Positions 1 through 7,493 of a DNA stretch of 8,352 bases are shown here, piece by piece. This stretch comes from a bacterium (GTDB lineage: Bacteria > UBA9089 > CG2-30-40-21). The number at the start of each line of letters is the position of its first letter. The first letter of the stretch is position 1. Below the pieces are notes generated by a model. That model worked only from the letters and a program-made list of their open reading frames with translations. It was not told where the DNA came from and did not search any database. Both the position numbers and the translations under genes were made by a program. The stretch lies in NCBI GenBank assembly GCA_030018795.1, contig JASEHA010000081.1:1-8352 (forward strand), in the 5' to 3' direction.

Positions 1-489
1 GCGTTAATGATTGAGCCGGCAACATGGGCAGGGACATCTGGCGATACTACTGCCTACATGGCTACGGCTAAGGACACTGCAGGCAATACATGGACAGTAA
101 CAGCAGCGTTTAGCAGTGATGACCCATGGGGAACATGGACAGGCAGCATGTATACCGCCGGCATGGTGGGAACATGGACGGTGCGGGGCACAGATACAGC
201 CACAGGCTTGTCTGGCACAGCAACGGTTGTTGTCCTGCATGGCACTGCCACTGGATTAATGATTGAGCCAGCATGGGGGACAATTACATCTGGTGCTACG
301 ATTAGCTACACGGCTGCGGCTTGCGACACTGTTGGCAATGTATGGAGCGTAACCACAGCGTTTAGCTGTGATGATCCATTAGGAACATGGACAGGCAGTG
401 TGTATACTGCGAGCATGGTAGGAACATGGACGATTACAGGAATATATATTGACTTGTATGCTTTTGCCACAGTAATTGTTCTGCCTAAA
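1..489 (+). repeat. Two tandem 252-bp (84-residue) coding repeats
   Basis: The motif TTAATGATTGAGCC occurs at 4-17 and again at 256-269, giving a 252-bp period. The 11-mer GGAACATGGAC occurs at 130, 169, 382 and 421, spaced 39 bases within each copy, so each unit also holds a small internal duplication. Similarity at the nucleotide level points to a recent duplication. More copies may lie to the left of the window. Confidence 0.85.
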
Positions 490-1443
490 CTACCTGCAGC
501 TATATCTATCAGTCCGATACCTGACCAAATATGTCATCAGCCATTTAATTTGACGATAATGACGCTAAATAAACAAGGCAGCCTGCTTCCTTATTCCGGA
601 GCAATTACGATCTTTGACCTTACAGGAACTATTACCCCTAATGTTATCGAGATTAGGGATGGCGTATGGACAGGGGACATAAGGATTAACAAGTCCAGGT
701 TAAATAACCAGATTAGCTGTGAGATAGCTGGACTCAAGTATCCAGGCGGTGCAAGCAATCTATTTGATGTATTGATAGATAATGCCTCTGATGAAAAGAT
801 AGTTGATGAAAATGTAGTGTTAGAGATACAGGCTAACTCTGTGGATGAGGATTATTGCCTAGAAATAAACCATGAGCCATCTGGTTGGGAGATCAACAAT
901 GCCAACCATCAAGCAGGAACAGCATCTGTCCTGGAAGATACCCTGTGTGAAATTAAGATAACCGATGCAAGCAATAGGGAATTGACTTTTCCCCAACCAT
1001 CGATTGCAATAAGCCTTGTCTATCAACCCGAAGACCTTGGTAATATTGATCCAAAAACCCTGCAAATTTGCAGACTACAAAATGGGCAGTGGATACCTGT
1101 GCATGGGAGGGTCTACCCAAATGCTAAGAGGGTTACAGCACTCATTGATAAGCCTGGGATATTTGTCCTTAAGGGTGTTGCTTTTGGCAATAGCCCTTTG
1201 GATGTGATTGTTTATCCAAATCCATGCAAGGGTAAAGAGATAATCTTTCGCCATACAAATGATTATACCATTGAGATCTATGACTTAGCCGGGGATCTAT
1301 TGAAAAGACAACATGTTCAGGGAGCAGAGTATCGATGGGGTACCCGGGATGACTATGGCAGATTATTGGACAGTGGGGCATATATCTATGTAATCATTGG
1401 GAAAAAGGAAAGTATACGTGGAAAGGTGGTTATTATTAGGTAA
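1..1443 (+). CDS. Surface/secreted repeat protein with FlgD-like C-terminal tail, 5' partial
   Basis: The frame is open at the left edge, and the codons before the first ATG (base 7) already read as repeat sequence, so the start lies upstream. Two copies of an 84-residue repeat come first (bases 1-252 and 253 to about 480). Both contain the pieces LMIEPA, GN.W.VT.AFS.DDP, GTWTGS.YTA.MVGTWT. Next comes a beta-rich Ig-like stretch (about 480-790), then a segment ending in IDPKTLQI.RLQNGQWIPV, a pattern common in large bacterial surface proteins. The last 80 residues (VYPNP, IEIYDLAGDLL, W..RDDYGRLLDSGAYIYVI, GKVVIIR) look like a FlgD-type Ig or type IX-like sorting tail. By family knowledge such proteins are exported and sit on the surface; the substrate or partner is unknown. 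No signal peptide is visible because the N-terminus is missing. Confidence 0.85.
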   Translation, partial: ALMIEPATWAGTSGDTTAYMATAKDTAGNTWTVTAAFSSDDPWGTWTGSMYTAGMVGTWTVRGTDTATGLSGTATVVVLHGTATGLMIEPAWGTITSGATISYTAAACDTVGNVWSVTTAFSCDDPLGTWTGSVYTASMVGTWTITGIYIDLYAFATVIVLPKLPAAISISPIPDQICHQPFNLTIMTLNKQGSLLPYSGAITIFDLTGTITPNVIEIRDGVWTGDIRINKSRLNNQISCEIAGLKYPGGASNLFDVLIDNASDEKIVDENVVLEIQANSVDEDYCLEINHEPSGWEINNANHQAGTASVLEDTLCEIKITDASNRELTFPQPSIAISLVYQPEDLGNIDPKTLQICRLQNGQWIPVHGRVYPNAKRVTALIDKPGIFVLKGVAFGNSPLDVIVYPNPCKGKEIIFRHTNDYTIEIYDLAGDLLKRQHVQGAEYRWGTRDDYGRLLDSGAYIYVIIGKKESIRGKVVIIR

Positions 1444-1450
1444 TGAGAAG

Positions 1451-1547
1451 GCAGAATGCAGAATACAACTCAAGCTTCCAGCTTGAGCATTATAATTCAC
1501 AAGCAGGAAGCTTGTGATACATTCTGGATTCTGACTTCTGGATTCTG
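1451..1547. repeat. Nested palindromic spacer repeat between the surface gene and ndk
   Basis: Two perfect 8-bp hairpins sit side by side: CTCAAGCT/AGCTTGAG with a TCC loop (1469-1487) and TCACAAGC/GCTTGTGA with an AGGAA loop (1497-1517). They are enclosed by an outer inverted pair, 1452-1464 and 1521-1533, matching at 12 of 13 bases. The 12-mer TTCTGGATTCTG is then repeated directly at 1522-1533 and 1536-1547. No T-run follows either hairpin, so a dispersed repeat element is more likely than a terminator. A related word recurs at 2840-2854. Confidence 0.7.
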
Positions 1548-1557
1548 TTTTAAATCC

Positions 1558-1578
1558 GTGGCTAATTTATAATGCCAC
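1558..1578 (+). promoter_or_regulatory. Possible ndk promoter: consensus -10 inside a short palindrome
   Basis: TATAAT at 1568-1573 matches the -10 consensus exactly and lies 30 bases before the ndk start codon. The -35 region around 1545-1550 (CTGTTT) is poor. The -10 box is framed by GTGGC (1558-1562) and GCCAC (1574-1578), a 5-bp inverted repeat that could act as an operator or simply be chance. Confidence 0.35.
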
Positions 1579-1588
1579 AATATATTAC

Positions 1589-1596
1589 AAGGAGGG
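1589..1596 (+). promoter_or_regulatory. Ribosome binding site of ndk
   Basis: AAGGAGGG lies seven bases before TTG at 1604. It fixes TTG as the start, since that position also puts the family-typical N-terminus (QQTLVLIKPDG) directly at the beginning. Confidence 0.8.
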
Positions 1597-1603
1597 TGTT
1601 GAA

Positions 1604-2116
1604 TTGATTCAACAAACATTAGTTTTAATCAAGCCAGATGGTCTGGCAAAATCGCTGACTGGCAATATATTAGCCAAGTTTGCAGAAACAAGGTTAGAGA
1701 TAGTAGCCTGTAAAATGGTCAGGGTTTCAGAAAGTCTTGCTATGGAGCACTACAAATTTCTTAAGGATAAGCCATTCTTTTCTGAACTTATCCAATACCT
1801 ACAAGGGGAATTCCATTCCCGGAAAAAGGTAATGGCAATAGTTTATTGGGGAGAGGATGCGATTGGAAAGGTTCGGGAGATATGTGGGGCAACCAATCCT
1901 GAAGAGGCAGACCCTGTCTCTATCCGTGGAGCATATGGCCGAATAACTACCTCAGGCGTGTATGAGAATGTAATTCATGCCTCAAGCGATGAGAAGGAGG
2001 CAGAGCGTGAAATAAAGCTGTGGTTTGAGCCTCATGAGACTATTGTCGATTGTTACCCAACAAAAGCGGCAAGGGAGGTATTTGAAAGGATGACATGGGA
2101 AACACCATCTTGTTAA
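1604..2116 (+). CDS. ndk: Nucleoside diphosphate kinase
   Basis: This enzyme transfers the gamma phosphate from ATP to other nucleoside diphosphates through a phosphohistidine, keeping NTP and dNTP pools balanced in the cytoplasm. Family signatures seen: TLVLIKPDG (residues 5-13), the KPFF region (56-59), a GATNPEEADPVSIRG block (95-109), and NVIHAS (122-127) with His125 as the catalytic histidine. The start is TTG, supported by a strong Shine-Dalgarno. At 170 residues the protein is longer than the roughly 140-150 usual for the family. The extra length is a C-terminal tail after about residue 141 (EPHETIVDCYP...), and its last codons overlap the start of rph. No frameshift is needed. The following gene overlaps by 22 bases, which suggests translational coupling. 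Confidence 0.95.
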   Translation: MIQQTLVLIKPDGLAKSLTGNILAKFAETRLEIVACKMVRVSESLAMEHYKFLKDKPFFSELIQYLQGEFHSRKKVMAIVYWGEDAIGKVREICGATNPEEADPVSIRGAYGRITTSGVYENVIHASSDEKEAEREIKLWFEPHETIVDCYPTKAAREVFERMTWETPSC

Positions 2117-2835
2117 GTGAAAGAATTATCCGTGATCAGATACGGACGGTAGAGATTATTCCAGGGTTTTTATCCCACCTGAAAAGCTCAAGCCTTATCA
2201 AAATGGGCAATACCCATGTGCTTTGTACAGCCATCATGGAGGACAGGGTACCGCCATTTTTGAAGAATACAGGCAAGGGATGGGTAACAGCCGAATATGG
2301 GATGCTGCCCTTATCCTCACCCAATAGGATAGATAGGGAAGCGGTTAAAGGGAAACAAACAGGCAGAACCCATGAAATACAAAGACTAATCGGCCGTTCT
2401 ATGCGAGCTGTGGTAGACATGAACAGCTTTGGAGAGAAAACCATTAAGATTGACTGCGATGTTATCCAGGCAGACGGGGGCACCAGATGCGCATCTATTA
2501 CTGGTGCCTTTGTGGCTCTGTATGAGTTGTTTCGTCAGATGCAGGAAAATGGCGAGATAGATGACAAAAAAGCAAGTCCAATTAAGGATTTTGTAGCAGC
2601 AATAAGCGTTGGGATAGTAAACAATAATTTTTTACTGGATATCAATTATGAAGAAGATTCTACTGCTGATGTAGACGTTAATCTGGTTATGACCGGCTCA
2701 GGCAAGGTGATAGAGATACAAGGGACATCTGAGGGCGAACCATTCTCTCTTGATGACCTTGATGAATTGATCAGGCTTGGCAGTGCAGGCATCAAACAGT
2801 TGATAGAGATACAAAAACAGTCGCTGGCATTGTAA
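2095..2835 (+). CDS. rph: Ribonuclease PH
   Basis: RNase PH is a phosphate-dependent 3'-to-5' exonuclease that trims tRNA precursors at their 3' ends. The match runs the full length: KGWVTAEYGMLP (61-72), TGRTHEIQRLIGRS (89-102) with the phosphate-binding Arg91, CDVIQADGGTR (121-131), and the YEEDSTADVDVN segment (185-196) carrying conserved acidic residues Asp188 and Asp194. The N-terminal GR of the family is ER here. The 246 residues are slightly over the usual 238 or so. The ATG at 2095 has AAAGGA four bases upstream and lies inside the ndk tail. A TTG at 2110 would line up with the E. coli start but has only a weak GGGA before it, so the exact start is uncertain by five residues. Confidence 0.95.
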   Translation: MGNTILLSERIIRDQIRTVEIIPGFLSHLKSSSLIKMGNTHVLCTAIMEDRVPPFLKNTGKGWVTAEYGMLPLSSPNRIDREAVKGKQTGRTHEIQRLIGRSMRAVVDMNSFGEKTIKIDCDVIQADGGTRCASITGAFVALYELFRQMQENGEIDDKKASPIKDFVAAISVGIVNNNFLLDINYEEDSTADVDVNLVMTGSGKVIEIQGTSEGEPFSLDDLDELIRLGSAGIKQLIEIQKQSLAL

Positions 2836-2839
2836 CTAT

Positions 2840-2886
2840 AAGCTTCTGCTTGTGCGGTTTGTAATGCTTAAAATGAGAAGCTTGAG
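2840..2886. repeat. Spacer inverted repeat between rph and accA
   Basis: AAGCTTCT (2840-2847) and AGAAGCTT (2876-2883) can pair as an 8-bp stem with a 28-base loop. The stretch 2840-2854, read on the minus strand, is CACAAGCAGAAGCTT. This is the 1498-1512 palindrome word with one base missing, so the two spacers appear to carry degenerate copies of one repeat family. There is no T-run after the stem. Confidence 0.5.
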
Positions 2887-2901
2887 TTTCATTCAGCCTA
2901 C

Positions 2902-2906
2902 GGAGG
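2902..2906 (+). promoter_or_regulatory. Ribosome binding site of accA
   Basis: GGAGG lies nine bases before TTG at 2916. No ATG or GTG is better placed, and the TTG gives a protein of normal accA length. Confidence 0.7.
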
Positions 2907-2915
2907 AATAATATA

Positions 2916-3866
2916 TTGATTACTGGATCGTTACCATTTGAGACTCCAATTGATGAATTAGAAGAAAGGATTAATAGCCTCTCAACTGTTTCTTCAGAAA
3001 AGACAAAGGAAGAGGCAAGGCAGCTTCAAAAAGAGTATGAGGAATTAATCCAGAGGATATTCTCCAGCCTTACCCCATGGCAAAAAACACAGCTTGCCAG
3101 ACACATTCGCCGACCGTGTATTCTGGATTATATTCCCAGGATATTTGATGAGTTTATTGAGCTTCATGGAGACAGGCTGATTGGAGATGACAGGGCGATA
3201 ATTACCGGCATGGCCAGGCTGAATGATGAGACTGTATTTATTATTGCTCATCAAAAAGGCAAGGATACCCCAACCAATATTGCCTGTAATTTTGGTATGC
3301 CAAACCCTGAGGGTTATCGCAAGGCAGCCAGGATTATGCGTCTTGCGGAACGATTCAAGAAGCCCATCCTTACCTTTATCGATACACCAGGGGCATATCC
3401 CGGCATAGAGGCTGAGGAAAAGGGGCAGGGTGAAGCAATTGCCAGAAATCTGTTCATCCTTTCTGGATTAAAAACACCTGTCATTGCTACAGTTATCGGT
3501 GAAGGCGGCAGCGGCGGGGCACTGGCTATTGGTGTTGCCGATAAGGTATTGATGCTCGAGAATGCCGTCTATTCTGTCATCTCCCCTGAAGGCTGTGCAG
3601 CTATATTATGGAAAGACAGGTCCAGAACTGAAGAGGCAGCCGCAACCCTCCATCTAACTGCTAAGGATTTATTAGAACTTCAAATCATTGATGAAATAAT
3701 CCCAGAACCCGCCGGTGGAGCACATCGCAACTATGATGAAGCAGCTCAAAAGATCAAAAAAGTTATCACCAGACACCTGAACAAGCTGAAAAATATAGAC
3801 ATCCCTGCCTTATTGGAAAAGCGATATGAAAAGTATCAGAAGATGGGGAAGTTTATCGTTGAATAG
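2916..3866 (+). CDS. accA: Acetyl-CoA carboxylase carboxyltransferase subunit alpha
   Basis: With AccD this subunit moves the carboxyl group from carboxybiotin on AccB to acetyl-CoA, making malonyl-CoA, the first committed step of fatty acid synthesis. The 316 residues are the normal family length. Visible signatures are an N-terminal helical coil (about 10-60), LHGDR (83-87), NFGMPNPEGYRKA (125-137), FIDTPGAYPG (154-163) and GEGGSGGALAIG (195-206), whose glycines build the oxyanion pocket. SVISPEGCAAILWKD (220-234) and a C-terminal helix follow. The start is TTG after GGAGG. Neither accD nor the biotin carboxylase genes lie next to it, so AccD must be encoded elsewhere. It follows rph after 80 bases of palindromic spacer and may be transcribed separately. 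Confidence 0.96.
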   Translation: MITGSLPFETPIDELEERINSLSTVSSEKTKEEARQLQKEYEELIQRIFSSLTPWQKTQLARHIRRPCILDYIPRIFDEFIELHGDRLIGDDRAIITGMARLNDETVFIIAHQKGKDTPTNIACNFGMPNPEGYRKAARIMRLAERFKKPILTFIDTPGAYPGIEAEEKGQGEAIARNLFILSGLKTPVIATVIGEGGSGGALAIGVADKVLMLENAVYSVISPEGCAAILWKDRSRTEEAAATLHLTAKDLLELQIIDEIIPEPAGGAHRNYDEAAQKIKKVITRHLNKLKNIDIPALLEKRYEKYQKMGKFIVE

Positions 3867-3986
3867 GCAATGTAGTGGGGGTCAAAAGACCCGTAATTTA
3901 GACCTGATACTCGATGTTCAAGTTTTTACTGGTGACCAAGCAAGGAGGCGAGAGGGCGGAAGATGTTAATCTAACCGATTATACAC

Positions 3987-3992
3987 AAGGAG
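3987..3992 (+). promoter_or_regulatory. Ribosome binding site that fixes the recQ start
   Basis: AAGGAG lies eight bases before ATG at 4001. The earlier in-frame ATG at 3914 has no such site, and its 29 extra residues do not resemble a RecQ N-terminus. Confidence 0.75.
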
Positions 3993-4000
3993 CATTCATC

Positions 4001-6184
4001 ATGATCAATTATGACAATGATCTGCTATACAGGGTGCTAAGGCAATATTGGGGTTACGACGAATTTCTTACATGGCAAAAGGAGGCTGTGGAATGTGTGC
4101 TAACCTGTCGTGATTCGGTTACTGTCCTGCCAACAGGCGGCGGGAAATCGCTGTGTTTTCAGCTGCCAGCCATGTGTATCCCTGGCATGGCTCTGGTGGT
4201 ATCTCCTCTCATCTCTTTAATGAAGGACCAGGTTGATTCTCTTAAGGATGCAGGCATTCCGGCTGCATTTATCAACAGCAGCATGTCTTCTGCAGAGCAT
4301 TACTCCTGCTTGTCAGACATCAGGCAGAATAAGATCAAGATACTGTATATTGCCCCAGAACGATTGGTCATGAATAGCTTTATCGAGCTGCTTAAGGCAA
4401 TAAAATTATCCTTTATTGCCATAGACGAGGCACATTGCATCAGTATGTGGGGACACGATTTCCGTCCTGAATACCGCCAGCTGAAGGGGTTGAAAAATGT
4501 ATTCCCAAATATCAATATACACTCATATACAGCTACTGCCACCGAACTTGTTTGTCAGGATATCTGTAAGGAATTGCAATTAACTGCACCCATGATACTT
4601 ACAGGCTCCTTTGACCGTCCAAACCTTGTCTATCGGGTAAAACACCGTGATAATGTATTTAATCAGATATGCTCTGTGATTGCAAACCATAAGACAGAAT
4701 CAGGGATTATCTACTGCATCAGGCGGACAGATGTGGACAATCTTTGCTCAAGATTGAATCAAAAAGGGTATAATGCTCTTGCCTATCATGCCGGAATATC
4801 AGATCAGGATCGCAAGAAAAACCAGGAGGCGTTTATTAATGACAGGGTTGATATAATTGTTGCCACCGTTGCCTTTGGGATGGGTATCAATAAATCAAAT
4901 GTAAGGTATGTTATCCATGCTGGTATGCCCAAATCACTTGAGCATTATCAGCAAGAAACCGGAAGAGCAGGCCGTGATGGGCTTGAATCTGAATGCTGCC
5001 TGTTTTTCACCTATTCTGATCTTATGACCTGGCAAAAGATTATCGGTGACTTAGATTCTGAGGCTGGAAAGATTGCCTCAAAAAAACTCAAAGAGATGTA
5101 TGATTTTTGTATCAGCACCTCGTGTCGGCATCAAGCGATTGTGTCATACTTTAGTCAAAAACTCGATACCCAGAGTTGTGGTGCCTGCGATATATGCTTA
5201 GAAGAGCCAGAGCTGATGGAAGATGCCCTTGTCATTGCCCAGAAGATTATCTCCTGTATCGTAAGGTTGAAAAACTCTGGCAGAGAGGCTATGGGTGCCT
5301 CTTCATTTGGTTCGGCTTATATTGGACGAGTCCTGACCGGCTCAAAGGATCAACGAATCTTACAGGCAGGCCACGATCGCTTAAGTACATGGGGCATCCT
5401 TGCTTCAGAAGGGAAACAAAACATTCGCATCTGGATAGAACAACTTGTGCTGCAAGAATACCTCAAAAGAGATGATGAATATAAAACCATCAGTGTTTCA
5501 GAAAAGGGCTGGGGTGTAATCAAAAACAATGAAACACCACGACTGACAAAATCCCTACAAATACATCCAGAACAACCAAAGCCACAGCTAACTGCATGGG
5601 AAGGTGTAGACAATGGATTATTCAATGCCTTAAGAATATTACGAAAGAATTTAGCCGAGAAACAAAACGTTCCTGCCTACATAGTCTTCAGTGATGCTTC
5701 CCTGAAGGACATGGCTCTGCGAAGACCGTCCAACCTCAATGAATTTCTTCATGTAACCGGGGTTGGACAAAAGAAGTGGGAAACCTATGGTGATACCTTT
5801 GTTAAAACCATAGTTGATTATTGTACCGCAAACTCCATCGGAATGGATACAATGCCAGCACCGGTTGTTATCAGACAGGTTAAGGATTCACCTTTGAGTG
5901 CAGTCAAGCTGCATGCCTTTGAATTATTCAGTCAAGGCTGTACTATAGATGAGGTAGCCACTAAGGTTTGCCGGGCAACATCCACAGTATTTGGCTATCT
6001 TGAGGAATACATCCAGCAAGAAAAACTCACCCATCCTGCCCCATGGGTAGATGATAAAACATTCATGCTGGTTCTTAAAGCAATGGATGAGGTTGGTGCA
6101 GATAGGCTTAAACCAATATTTGACTCCCTGAATGGTGAGATACCCTATGACCTGATTCGTATAAGCAGGGCATGTGCAATTTAG
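4001..6184 (+). CDS. recQ: ATP-dependent DNA helicase RecQ
   Basis: RecQ unwinds DNA 3'-to-5' in recombination and fork repair. Numbered from the ATG at 4001 (727 residues), the domains are in order. Helicase core: Walker A PTGGGKS with Lys49, DEAH at 142-145, the RecQ aromatic loop CISMWGHDFRPEY, TATAT at 177-181, and QETGRAGRDG at 318-327 with its arginines. Zinc site: Cys375, Cys393, Cys396 and Cys399. A winged-helix RQC region runs to about 510 and an HRDC domain covers about 538-611. A C-terminal helical domain (about 632-727) resembles the HTH_40-type extension of some bacterial RecQ proteins. Motif 0 reads FLTWQ where most RecQs have FRxxQ, so the arginine is lost. It follows accA by 134 bases with no clear promoter. 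Confidence 0.96.
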   Translation: MINYDNDLLYRVLRQYWGYDEFLTWQKEAVECVLTCRDSVTVLPTGGGKSLCFQLPAMCIPGMALVVSPLISLMKDQVDSLKDAGIPAAFINSSMSSAEHYSCLSDIRQNKIKILYIAPERLVMNSFIELLKAIKLSFIAIDEAHCISMWGHDFRPEYRQLKGLKNVFPNINIHSYTATATELVCQDICKELQLTAPMILTGSFDRPNLVYRVKHRDNVFNQICSVIANHKTESGIIYCIRRTDVDNLCSRLNQKGYNALAYHAGISDQDRKKNQEAFINDRVDIIVATVAFGMGINKSNVRYVIHAGMPKSLEHYQQETGRAGRDGLESECCLFFTYSDLMTWQKIIGDLDSEAGKIASKKLKEMYDFCISTSCRHQAIVSYFSQKLDTQSCGACDICLEEPELMEDALVIAQKIISCIVRLKNSGREAMGASSFGSAYIGRVLTGSKDQRILQAGHDRLSTWGILASEGKQNIRIWIEQLVLQEYLKRDDEYKTISVSEKGWGVIKNNETPRLTKSLQIHPEQPKPQLTAWEGVDNGLFNALRILRKNLAEKQNVPAYIVFSDASLKDMALRRPSNLNEFLHVTGVGQKKWETYGDTFVKTIVDYCTANSIGMDTMPAPVVIRQVKDSPLSAVKLHAFELFSQGCTIDEVATKVCRATSTVFGYLEEYIQQEKLTHPAPWVDDKTFMLVLKAMDEVGADRLKPIFDSLNGEIPYDLIRISRACAI

Positions 6185-6210
6185 GTAAATAGGCTGGAGA
6201 CTGTTGGAAC

Positions 6211-6224
6211 GCACCTAAAGGTGC
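6211..6224. repeat. Short palindrome after recQ
   Basis: GCACCTAAAGGTGC is a perfect palindromic hairpin (GCACC/GGTGC, TAAA loop) 27 bases after the recQ stop. The following bases (TTAACTAC) are not a T-run, so it is a weak terminator at best. It may be another dispersed spacer palindrome. Confidence 0.4.
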
Positions 6225-6273
6225 TTAACTACATTGAGAAAGGGCAGAGGCAAGGGGATAGCATCCATGTCAC

Positions 6274-6309
6274 CTGCCAGAGGGGCTCCCTCTGCCAGAG
6301 GGGCTCCCT
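6274..6309. repeat. 18-bp tandem repeat, two copies, forming a GC-rich hairpin
   Basis: CTGCCAGAGGGGCTCCCT is present twice head to tail, at 6274-6291 and 6292-6309. Across the junction CAGAGGG (6278-6284) pairs with CCCTCTG (6288-6294) around a 3-base loop. GGGCAG (6242-6247) can pair with CTGCCC (6311-6316) as an outer stem. It sits between the convergent recQ and the minus-strand gene, where a two-way transcription block would be useful, but there is no T-run. Confidence 0.65.
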
Positions 6310-6342
6310 CCTGCCCACATTAACCTATCCGACAATTGATGA

Positions 6343-6358
6343 TTGACACGACACTACT
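6343..6358 (+). repeat. Left end of a 16-bp inverted repeat pair
   Basis: TTGACACGACACTACT here is the exact reverse complement of 8269-8284. The match resumes (TTGC) after a 3-base insertion, so the pair is longer than 16 bp. The stop codon of the neighbouring minus-strand gene lies eight bases inside it. Confidence 0.75.
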
Positions 6359-6365
6359 GCTTGCC

Positions 6366-7469
6366 TTAAATGCTATTCAAGGCATCCCTTGCTAATTCAT
6401 AAGAAGAATTTATATATTTTATAGCTGCTTCCCTGTCATTGGAAGAAATAGCCTTTTCCGCTTTTTGAGCCATTTTCATTGCCTTATCCATAAGTTTTTT
6501 TGCATTTTTTGCATTTGGATTATTATCTTGAGCAATTATTTTATTTATCTCATTTAACTGGGCAGACCACTGGACAAACCATTGTTTCATTGCTGTACTC
6601 TCAGAGATATTTACCCTTAATTGGGCAAAGCATTGTTCCATATCCAGCTTCCCAATCTCATAGATACTTACCTCGGAGGAGCGGATTGCCCGGTCGATAA
6701 GCTTTGAAGCAATATTTATCTGCTCTAATACTTTTTCATAATCTTCCGTCTGATAAGTAATCATCAGTCTGGTTATTTTTTCAACTAAGTACTTGGCATC
6801 ATTTACCATGGATATTACTTCTTCTTTTTTACTTATCTGAGCAATTTTTTCTGCTTTTTTAAGCTTCTTATCTATGAGATATTCAATCTCCTTCTCTATT
6901 TTTTCTCTGCCATTGACAAATGAGACAGCTTGTTGAAGCAATCGTGTAGATCTATCCATGTATTGATTAGCAAGGGTTATATTGTTATCTTTAATTAGTT
7001 TTTTGGCCAACCGTACATTTTTCAATGCACTATCAAACAATTCCTTAGCCTTATCATTATTGCTTGAGGCGATTATCGGCTCCTTTTCACTTAAACTCTT
7101 TTCTGTCTTTTCCAATTTTTTTTTGGCAAATATTTCTTGCTCAATCAATCCTCTTATATATTTTGTTTCCTTTTGGGTCTCAGTTATTTTATCAAGGGTT
7201 GCATGATTAAACCTTTCGTCTTTTATCAAATCAGCGATCCTATCCCGAGCATTACAGCACCCATTGAACCTTTGTATAATCTCTCTATTATCGCTGACAA
7301 CAATAGCTTCCCTTGTTTTCTCTATCCCCTTATCAAGCATCTTTGATTGGGCAAAAATAATCCCACTATTAACAGGAATATCTTCCCCATTTTTTGCCAG
7401 AGCAACTCTTGAATAAAGGCATATGATCGATATTAAAATAATAAGTATAGATAATGTTTTATTTATCAT
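6366..7469 (-). CDS. Exported helical-repeat protein of unknown function
   Basis: I do not recognise this family. The start chosen is ATG at 7469, nine bases after AAGGTG (7479-7484). A GTG at 7481 overlaps that ribosome site and is unlikely. The N-terminus is a clear signal peptide: Lys4, a run of Leu/Ile, then VALA before Lys26. The cysteine at 17 is not in a good lipobox, so I expect a periplasmic or secreted protein. The remaining 340 or so residues are charged and almost all helical. Four related helical hairpins of about 45 residues can be seen (about 37-80, 140-182, 218-262, 319-366). They share the pattern A..L.D.A......A, a turn with N or D, then A..Y...A..L...A. This resembles TPR-like or coiled-coil scaffolds. 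It lies inside the inverted-repeat segment and has its own upstream spacer, separated from the 88-residue gene by a terminator. Confidence 0.8.
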   Translation of the reverse strand: MINKTLSILIILISIICLYSRVALAKNGEDIPVNSGIIFAQSKMLDKGIEKTREAIVVSDNREIIQRFNGCCNARDRIADLIKDERFNHATLDKITETQKETKYIRGLIEQEIFAKKKLEKTEKSLSEKEPIIASSNNDKAKELFDSALKNVRLAKKLIKDNNITLANQYMDRSTRLLQQAVSFVNGREKIEKEIEYLIDKKLKKAEKIAQISKKEEVISMVNDAKYLVEKITRLMITYQTEDYEKVLEQINIASKLIDRAIRSSEVSIYEIGKLDMEQCFAQLRVNISESTAMKQWFVQWSAQLNEINKIIAQDNNPNAKNAKKLMDKAMKMAQKAEKAISSNDREAAIKYINSSYELARDALNSI

Positions 7470-7493
7470 AGCACATAACACCTTAGTTTTTGT

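Noticed and set aside
3879..3892. Hairpin GGGTC-AAAA-GACCC after accA as a terminator
   Set aside because: The stem is only five base pairs and is followed by GTAATTTA, not a T-run. It may slow transcription but I cannot support a terminator.
3914..4000. Earlier in-frame ATG for recQ at 3914
   Set aside because: There is no ribosome site before it, the 29 extra residues do not resemble a RecQ N-terminus, and AAGGAG sits eight bases before the ATG at 4001.
5176..5475. A 99-codon + strand open frame inside recQ
   Set aside because: It overlaps the RQC region of recQ in another frame, has no ribosome site and an unnatural composition rich in Arg and Cys; it is a shadow of recQ.
6343..6371. TTGACA at the start of each inverted repeat as a sigma-70 promoter
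   Set aside because: The downstream -10 candidates are poor (TTAAAT at 6366-6371 on the left; nothing good at 17 bases on the right), and TTGACA here is part of a perfect inverted repeat, which explains it better.
7470..7481. GTG at 7481 as start of the exported-protein gene
   Set aside because: The GTG is itself part of the AAGGTG ribosome site, which is correctly spaced for the ATG at 7469; the shorter form also gives a standard signal peptide.
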